A stretch of DNA of 10,000 bases from Chondrilla cf. caribensis (taxonomy: Eukaryota > Porifera > Demospongiae > Chondrillida > Chondrillidae): positions 4,396,352 to 4,406,351 of the forward strand of contig OZ026550.1 of NCBI GenBank assembly GCA_964020155.1. Direction: 5' to 3'. Position 1 is the first letter of the stretch, and the number at the start of each line of letters is the position of its first letter. Below the pieces are notes generated by a model. The model had not been told where the DNA came from. It worked only from the letters and a program-made list of their open reading frames with translations, and did no database searches. A program made the position numbers and the translations under genes. Below are positions 1 through 5,514 of the stretch, one piece after another.

Positions 1-52
1 AAATGGCAAAATCACTCCACAGAAGACTTCAGCTATAGCACTGAGTACACAC

Positions 53-101
53 CTGGTTCCTCCCCCACCTTGGGTCTCGCATTATGTTCACAACTGGACT
101 C
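53..101 (-). CDS. GH3 gene exon 6: [12 protein letters not shown] motif
   Basis: A 49-nt exon between acceptor gcactgttag and donor gtgtgt. It reads (W)[16 protein letters not shown], one of the best conserved GH3 sequences (NIfRDPRWGRgqET.GEDP). The following exon, expected to begin ET(Y/P)GEDP, lies beyond the left edge. Positions 1-52 are the start of intron 6. Confidence 0.9.
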
Positions 102-272
102 CTAACAGTGCAAGAGAATACATTTCACAAGTGTCTCATATGTGAGCTTTTAGTTTAGTTTTCTGTGCTATTTTTATTCTTCATGTATGAACACTTGATA
201 TCAATATATAATATAAAAATGTACATTCCTATCCATGACTGCAACAGTGAAATATAATTATAAGAATCTTAT

Positions 273-321
<49 letters not shown>

Positions 322-387
322 ACACACACACACACATGCGCGCACACACACACACACGCGCACGCATGCACACACGCACGCACGCAT

Positions 388-437
<50 letters not shown>

Positions 438-1085
438 GACTCACCAACAGCTCAGTCCAGTGTGGAAATTGTAATCGGAATGAGCAGTATAGTTGTTGTG
501 CTGCAACACAGCACAGAACTTATGTAACAAGGTAAACATCAACTCTACATTAGCACTAACTACATACACTTTTATCATGCATACATACATACACACATGC
601 ATACATACATACACACATGCATCCATACATGTACATGTAGCACAAAAGATGGAAGTACATAATTTATAAAACATGTCCACCTTGGATCGGACTTCATCAC
701 TGGTTGCCCTGGCGACTTCAAACAGGATGCTGCGATTGAAGGTGGCAGCCTGTTAAATGGAATGTACATGATTATCAGCTGACATGTTCACTTGGTAGAT
801 GTTATAATAACTGTATATTTCGGTATACAAACCTGGTTGTATGCATTCCACCTGTACACCTCAGTATACAAATTTGGATGTACATATACCATCTATATAT
901 CTCAGTAAAACTTGATTGCATACATTCTACCCAAATATCTCAGGATATAAACTTGGATGTATGTATACTATCTGTATATCTCGGTATACAAACTTGGCTG
1001 TATGTAAACTACTGGTATGTCTCAGTATACAAATTTGCTTGCACTATTCATGCTAATCAGAATTGAAGGTTGAAATTGTTGCTAC

Positions 1086-1172
<87 letters not shown>

Positions 1173-3343
1173 CATGCGTGTGTGCATGCGTGCGTGCGTG
1201 TGCTGGTTAGTATGAGTTCCATAGCATTCCATACACAGGAGTTAGCTACAAGTTGCAAATTGAGTCAACTCACCATTCCGAGTGACATGGGGAAGGAGGT
1301 CGCTGGTCCAGCATGAACATCCCCACTCAGGCACTCTGTACCCCACTGGTAGGGGTTGATGGCCAGTCTCGAGATGGCAGGAGCAGGGCCTACAATAGAG
1401 ATAACGACAGTGGCATTGTATGATATTACAGGCTACACAGTGGAACCTCTCCACAAAGGACATACTGGGACCAGCTGTTTTGTACACTGGGAGAGTCTGT
1501 CCATTCTGAATTGTCATCTCTTCCGAGATGACAATATATTACTACTATTGGAAGGTCTATCTTTAGTGTCTTAGGAAGTGTCCTTTGTAGAGAGGCTAGT
1601 TCATTACATGTGCTTAAGATTCATTGAGAGAGTCTTTCAATGGCGTTCCTTTGTGCACAGCATGGTAGGGAATATCTGCCAGGCTGATTAATGGTTTTCA
1701 GGAATTGATAAATACATTCTTCATAGCATGAGTGTATTATGTTTTGAGGCTAACCTGCATGTCAACTCTTGCAACTATCTAGTTACCCCACAAAACAAGT
1801 AGTTATGAAAAAGTTGTGGTGCTGTTGGTATAAGGATTATCATTGCAAGAGACTCCAGTCTATATAACCATGGAGTATGTTGATAATTTTACACTGCTAG
1901 TAACAAATTGTTGGAGTTAGGGCTGCTGCCCTGTACGCACTTGATATACTTGGGTATTTCTTTCAGGCTTAGAAAAACCTTCTCCAAAGTTAAATTGTTC
2001 TCACAAATGTTACATACCAAAATTCAAAATGATAATAAGATACTTTACAGAGCATATATAAGAGCGAGAACATACACAGAATTCAAAAAGGCGGTAGAAA
2101 GTGATAAGTTTGAAAAACAATTCTGCTCATTCACTTGCAATAAACCTCATAAACATATCATTTGGAATGAGAGTGACCTCTGATATCAGTAGTGGATTAA
2201 ATAATTAGAACATAATGTATAAGTATGCAATTAAAATAATGGTTGAACTACATCTTGAACATGTGGCAAGGTCAATTTGAAAACACTACCAGCCGCACTA
2301 TTTCCTAAGCCTTGCTATAAACAGGTGCAAATCTAGTGCTTTAAGTGTGTAAATAGCATCATAATAATGAAAACAGAGTATTATTAAAATGTTGATAAAT
2401 TTCATAAAACAGATGAGCTACATAGCTCCCTAACTGGAGTTAGAGCTTACCATTCCTGCCTACATGTGACATCTGAGAGACCATCTCTTCCAGTGTCAAC
2501 CTACCAACCAGGTCCTGTGCACAGAGAACATCAAGTTGAGAGGGAAGAAGAATGCATGCACACATGTACTACATGATAGAGAACAAAACTGGTATAATTT
2601 GAATACTAGAGTATCGCCAAGGTGCAAATATGTCAATGACATGTATACAGTTGATGTTCACTGTATACTCTATGGGGATTTCTTCACAATCTGACTTAGG
2701 AAAGAAATATATGTCGGATTGTGAAGCATGTTGAGATATTGATGGCATTATGTCAGAAGGTTTAAGGTGGTCAGATAGCGGAGGATGTTGGATTGAGGAT
2801 AATCTCACTGAGATGCATGTACATGTATGTACATCTGAATGACATCACCTGTACATCTTATCCATAAAATATCCCTTATCACAAAACTCCCCTCAAGTCA
2901 CTACATTACAACAGTAGGTAAGTACTGCTAACATGTAGTGTTCAAACTCTCCACACATGGGGAGTTCGGAATTAGAGGTCCAACTGTATGCACAATATAT
3001 GGATTAACGCCTAACTAGTATAGGTGTACATAAATCCTTCAACATTACAAAGATATAGTTACAATATAATATTGTGTGAAATTGAATACATACAAACACT
3101 TTACATTATACATACATACAAGTGCAATGAAGTATATACGTGTGTATCTGTTACACGGTTTCATGTACGTAGAGTGCATAATTATTCGCGATCGATTACC
3201 TTGACTCTCTCCGAGAACGGGAGAGAGGTGTTCCGGAAGGGATAGTCGGCCCATGGATCCGATGGGGAGGCTCGTGCCTTCGGGCCATGCTGAAAGGCGG
3301 CCAACAAGACGAGGACTACGATAGCAGCTTTGACCGACGCCAT
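53..3343 (-). CDS. Glycoside hydrolase family 3 protein, beta-D-xylosidase-like, 5' part (six exons, runs off left edge)
   Basis: Secreted or lysosomal enzyme expected to remove terminal sugars from beta-linked oligosaccharides. Exons on the minus strand: 3343-3200, 2514-2451, 1389-1274, 749-681, 500-445, 101-53. All have GT..AG borders and phases agree (0,1,0,0,2,0), giving 498 nt, 166 residues, no stop. Seen: signal peptide about 1-25, PFRNTSL at 35-41, [11 protein letters not shown] at 49-59, PAPAISRL at 71-78, TECLSGD at 87-93, ATSFP at 99-103, EVRSKHNNY across exons 4 and 5, and [12 protein letters not shown] at 155-166. These motifs in this order are those of the N-terminal barrel domain of GH3 xylosidase-like proteins (family knowledge). 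The catalytic nucleophile and C-terminal domains would be encoded beyond position 1. Substrate is inferred from resemblance only; a beta-glucosidase or arabinofuranosidase activity is possible. Confidence 0.87.
102..444 (-). other. GH3 intron 5, dominated by a microsatellite
   Basis: Spans the gap between exons 5 and 6. About half is the compound CA/TG array at 278-437; the rest is AT-rich with no coding signal. Confidence 0.8.
278..437. repeat. (CA)n compound microsatellite, about 160 bp
   Basis: Almost pure CA on the plus strand, interrupted by CG and TG steps between about 318 and 390 (GCGCGCACAC, CGCACGCATGC). It is transcribed as UG repeats in the GH3 pre-mRNA because the gene is on the minus strand. 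Open frames of alternating Cys-Val or Thr-His here are repeat artefacts. Confidence 0.98.
445..500 (-). CDS. GH3 gene exon 5
   Basis: A 56-nt exon between acceptor ctgtgttgcag and donor gtgagt. It reads [18 protein letters not shown] and ends in TG, the tryptophan codon being completed by the first base of exon 6. The joined text [25 protein letters not shown] matches the GH3 xylosidase-like pattern (sdEaRak.N..., GLs.wsPniNi). The donor lies only a few bases from the TG array of intron 5. Confidence 0.87.
576..630. repeat. Short tandem repeat, 20-bp unit CATGCATACATACATACACA
   Basis: Two exact 20-bp units at 576-595 and 596-615 are followed by a partial third unit. It lies in GH3 intron 4 (501-680), which otherwise shows nothing notable. 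Confidence 0.9.
681..749 (-). CDS. GH3 gene exon 4
   Basis: A 69-nt, phase 0-0 exon reading [20 protein letters not shown] then RSK. It joins exon 3 to give [13 protein letters not shown], the usual GH3 'ATSFP.siglAAtFd' region. The acceptor is ttaacag. The donor gtggac is weak (no A at +4 or G at +5), which may make this exon prone to skipping or alternative splicing. Confidence 0.85.
811..1050. repeat. Minisatellite, about six diverged 41-bp units
   Basis: Units start near 811, 852, 893, 931, 972 and 1013; most are 41 bp and the third is 38 bp. The shared core is TATCTCGGTATACAAACTTGG or close variants, followed by a TGTATG-type segment. Divergence between units is considerable, so the array is not recent. 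It lies in GH3 intron 3 (750-1273) beside the TG array. Confidence 0.88.
1087..1202. repeat. (TG)n microsatellite, about 116 bp
   Basis: Pure TG from 1087 to about 1168, then TGCATGCG and TGCG variants. In GH3 pre-mRNA this is read as CA repeats within intron 3, upstream of exon 4. Confidence 0.98.
1274..1389 (-). CDS. GH3 gene exon 3: TEC motif
   Basis: A 116-nt exon between acceptor ctattgtag and donor gtgagt. It reads [20 protein letters not shown] then [18 protein letters not shown]. In GH3 enzymes this stretch (aPaIpRLgI.pYqWwtEclhG) follows the first barrel helix, and the TE pair helps form the substrate pocket (family knowledge). It ends in phase 0. Confidence 0.9.
1390..2450 (-). other. 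GH3 intron 2 (1061 bp)
   Basis: The largest intron of the visible part. It contains the MITE-like element at 1446-1595 near its 3' end. The remainder is AT-rich. A plus-strand open frame at 1908-2183 shows no recognisable family and has no convincing start or splice context, so it is not called as a gene. Confidence 0.8.
1446..1595. mobile_element. Degraded MITE-like element with 17-bp terminal inverted repeats
   Basis: CCTCTCCACAAAGGACA at 1446-1462 is matched, as reverse complement with one mismatch, by TGTCCTTTGTAGAGAGG at 1579-1595. The left end extends outward as CACAGTGGAACCTCT, a terminal sequence style shared by many pogo/Tc1-like non-autonomous elements of invertebrates (family knowledge, not verified). 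A perfect 10-bp hairpin stem, TTGTCATCTC/GAGATGACAA at 1511-1534, sits inside. No transposase frame is present. Confidence 0.6.
2451..2514 (-). CDS. GH3 gene exon 2
   Basis: A 64-nt exon between acceptor tgcacag and donor gtaagc. It reads [15 protein letters not shown] and continues SHVGRN plus one base. It follows exon 1 directly to give [13 protein letters not shown], a standard GH3 sequence (DLVsRLTleEK type). It ends in phase 1, the codon being completed by GC of exon 3 to give glycine. Confidence 0.87.
2515..3199 (-). other. GH3 intron 1 (685 bp)
   Basis: Non-coding. It holds a 13-bp stem inverted repeat at 2683-2725 (TTCACAATCTGAC against GTCGGATTGTGAA, one mismatch), an 8-bp stem CACTACAT/ATGTAGTG near 2898-2940, and AGAGGTCCAACTGTA near 2975, which resembles the end of the element at 1446. 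These look like worn transposon remnants. Confidence 0.65.
3200..3343 (-). CDS. GH3 gene exon 1: signal peptide and PFRNTSL motif
   Basis: Encodes 48 residues from ATG at 3343-3341. The start [17 protein letters not shown] is a typical signal peptide: a lysine, then a hydrophobic run of about 13, with likely cleavage after ARA at about residue 25. The mature start has [20 protein letters not shown], where (F/Y)PFRNTSL is a recognisable GH3 xylosidase N-terminal motif. The exon ends in phase 0 before donor gtaatc. A longer open frame on the same strand overlaps it but shows no family motif, so this frame was chosen. The exon is clearly more GC-rich than its surroundings. Confidence 0.85.
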
Positions 3344-3348
3344 GTCGA

Positions 3349-3358
3349 GTCACGTGAG
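3349..3358. promoter_or_regulatory. E-box / CLEAR-like site GTCACGTGAG at the GH3 start
   Basis: The palindrome CACGTG at 3351-3356 lies 7 bases upstream of the GH3 ATG. The ten bases GTCACGTGAG match the vertebrate CLEAR consensus GTCACGTGAC at nine positions. TFEB/MITF-family factors use such sites at lysosomal genes (family knowledge). Function here is inference and a chance match is possible. Confidence 0.35.
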
Positions 3359-3453
3359 TAGACACAACTAATTCTGTTGCTAAAAATAGATCAAAACTGC
3401 GCTGAATTCGAATTCGTTATTATCTGCGAACATTATGAGTTTTGAGTATATCA

Positions 3454-3477
3454 TGCACGCACACACGTACACACACA

Positions 3478-3543
<66 letters not shown>
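3454..3543. repeat. (CA)n microsatellite, about 90 bp
   Basis: CA repeats with two GTACACAC interruptions at the left end, then pure CA to 3543. It lies about 110 bp upstream of the GH3 start codon. Confidence 0.98.
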
Positions 3544-3547
<4 letters not shown>

Positions 3548-3793
3548 GTTATACCACCACAACTCCTATCATCATACTGACCTATAGCTATTATTGGATG
3601 ACTTGCAACACATTCCTCATCAGCCGTCCTCTTCTGTTCTTGCCTATCACATCGATCACGACCACTCAGTCTCTTCTAATCCTATACTAGTACATGTACA
3701 TGTAGCTATAGTAAGACGGTGTTATTTTTTTGACTGTATTCCTCACCCAAGTGATAACCATGTTGAAGAAAGTTTCAGCCAGTCATGCAGTAG

Positions 3794-4056
3794 AATTGAA
3801 GGCCTCCGGTCAAAAAGGGTACTTTAACGTTTGGAAGAAAAAATCTACTTTCGTTCTGAAAACGACATCTACCTTCTCAAGAAGTAGTAAATGAAATGTA
3901 AATGCGAAAGAAGTGAGCATTCGGGTGGTAGGAGCCCATTTTCATTACGTATTCGTTACGGTACTTACCTGTACTACTCCGTAAACGATTAAACTCCGTT
4001 TTCTCAGAAATTACGGAATACGTTAAAGTACCCTTTTTGACCGGAGGCCTTCAATT
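3794..4056. mobile_element. MITE with 37-bp perfect terminal inverted repeats
   Basis: Positions 3794-3830 and 4020-4056 are exact reverse complements over 37 bases; the core is GAAGGCCTCCGGTC, then AAAAAGGGTACTTTAACG. The outermost AATT on both sides is its own complement, so it could equally be a 4-bp target duplication around an element at 3798-4052 (255 bp). The inside is non-coding with weaker symmetry (TTACGGAATACG, CGTATTCGTTACGG). The perfect arms suggest fairly recent insertion compared with the other repeats here. A non-autonomous DNA transposon is the best reading; the superfamily is not determined. Confidence 0.85.
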
Positions 4057-4258
4057 ATCTGTAGTCTAATTATTTAATGGGTCTCTTTATACTGTCCATG
4101 CATTCTTCAACCATCCCCCATCAAATGAAGGTGACTGTATACCACAGCTAGTAGTGTATAGTATAGTACTCAGTCTGTTTCCCAAACCCTTCATTTGTGG
4201 TAGCTCAGTTTAGTAAGTACGTGCACACTAAACACTCCACAACTACATATATCACACA

Positions 4259-4290
4259 TACATGCACGCATGCACGCACGCACGCACGCA
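4259..4290. repeat. Short (TGCACGCA)/(CACG)n tract
   Basis: Low-complexity run ACATGCACGCATGCACGCACG continuing to about 4290. Confidence 0.85.
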
Positions 4291-4544
4291 ATTGAGTCTC
4301 GAGAGTCCTTTTCTTATTTCAGGTATATGGATTCTTGAAGTATAACAAAATCAAACGATTGAGTGTATAATAATAACTTGTGGATAATTGTGTGGGAGTG
4401 GCTTCCTGTCACACTCAATTACTTTCTCTGATCCATTTAAATGCTTGTACTATTAGCAATAATAAGATTTGAAACGAAAATCAATTGATTAATTCGTCAA
4501 GCAATGAATCTTTCTAGAACCGGTATAATTATGCTTTTCTCCCC

Positions 4545-4893
4545 ATTCTCTCCCATACAATGAATATATTAAGCACATGCATCTAAATGCAGCTAAATTA
4601 TGGTTCACACATGGAGATGTGGAAAGTTCCAGACATTAGTTAGTTTCCGACCAAACTAGGTCTAGACCAAATAGCAGTTTAACACACACACACACCCTTG
4701 CCATATAAAAGCTATGTCAGAAAGTAATAAGCACTTTCTCCCTATTTTCGCTGGCAACACTACATATAAACCTATCTAAGCTATTTCTGTACCAATTATC
4801 AGTTTGATACACCCACTCTACCTCAGAGTATGCCAAATGGTGTGCAGCATTTAATTTTACTCCTTATTATTATATTCTCTCCCATACATTGAA
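4545..4893. repeat. Degenerate repeat, two copies 329 bp apart
   Basis: ATTCTCTCCCATACAATGAA at 4545-4564 recurs with one change at 4874-4893. Looser similarity continues downstream (ATGGTTCACACATGGAG versus ATGGTCACAGTTGGAG). A third weak copy may start near 5046 (ATTCTCTACCATGCAAACA). This is probably an old duplication or dispersed element. Confidence 0.45.
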
Positions 4894-5224
4894 AAAATTC
4901 AGTATACCTCCAAAACATAGAAATGGTCACAGTTGGAGTGTTTGAGAATTGAAACCCATGCAAGCAAGCTCTAGCTAGATTAAATTTCACCTTGACACAC
5001 TCCCTACATCATGCAAGAGGTGCTTGCTAATAGCATTTTCCATCAAATTCTCTACCATGCAAACATACATTGCTAATAAAATAAGTGCTTCCAACTGTAC
5101 ATAGAGTTATATTTCCTAAAATAAAGATTGTAGCTAATTTATACATTATGCAGTGATTTTATTAAAGTGTATGATATTATATTTGTCCTGACAATGTGTC
5201 AGCTGTACTACCATGATAACCAAA

Positions 5225-5390
5225 TATGGACATAACAATAACACATGATAACTTTGAGGTTAAAACTGAAAATGAAACCATCAATAGTGCCGATTATTAC
5301 TGGAAGCCATGAATATACAACTACTGATGGTTTTTATTTTCGTTTTCAGTTATAACCACAAAGATATCATGTGTTATTGTTATGATCATA
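5225..5390. repeat. Long imperfect inverted repeat (foldback element or hairpin)
   Basis: Arms at about 5225-5289 and 5321-5390 pair over roughly 60 bases with few mismatches and one gap of about five bases; for example CATAACAATAACACATGATA at 5231-5250 is the exact complement of 5365-5384. The loop is about 31 bases. It ends some 90 bp before the start codon of the Death-NHL gene, so it lies in its promoter or 5' UTR. A MITE is most likely; a hairpin RNA precursor cannot be excluded. Confidence 0.75.
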
Positions 5391-5480
5391 CAGCATACAG
5401 CATAAGCTATAACTTGACAATGTATTCAATTGACGAGAAGGGAGGAGGATAGGTTGACTCAAGGTACAAATTGTGAAATT

Positions 5481-5514
5481 ATGGGAGAACAGGCTGAAGA
5501 TAGTACCCTCACAG
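5481..5514 (+). CDS. Death-NHL gene exon 1 (start)
   Basis: A 34-nt exon, ATG then MGEQAEDSTLT plus one base, before donor gtaatg. The context is favourable (A at -3, G at +4). It joins exon 2 in phase 1 to give a valine codon. The exon is tiny and its content is not diagnostic, so an alternative upstream first exon is possible, but the following exon lacks any ATG in frame. Confidence 0.6.

Larger units (their letters stand above)
3344..5480. other. Divergent intergenic region between the two gene starts
   Basis: About 2.1 kb separate the ATG of the GH3 gene (minus) from the ATG of the Death-NHL gene (plus), so both promoters must lie here. No coding sequence that I can support is present. 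It is filled by a CA array (3454-3543), a MITE (3794-4056), a TGCACGCA tract (4259-4290), weak repeats (4545-4893) and a foldback element (5225-5390). No clear TATA box or initiator could be fixed by eye. Confidence 0.7.

Noticed and set aside
229..527. Open frames on both strands reading Cys-Val or Thr-His
   Set aside because: They are translations of the CA/TG microsatellite with no flanking gene signal; the same holds at 1086-1316 and 3380-3690.
1908..2183. Plus-strand open frame of 91 codons with a basic, helical-looking sequence
   Set aside because: It lies inside a GH3 intron on the opposite strand, has no recognisable motif and no matching second exon. It could be a worn transposon fragment, but I cannot support a gene.
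3045..3365. Minus-strand open frame of 106 codons over the GH3 first exon
   Set aside because: It is another frame of exon 1. Only the frame starting at 3343 gives a signal peptide and the PFRNTSL motif that continues into exon 2.
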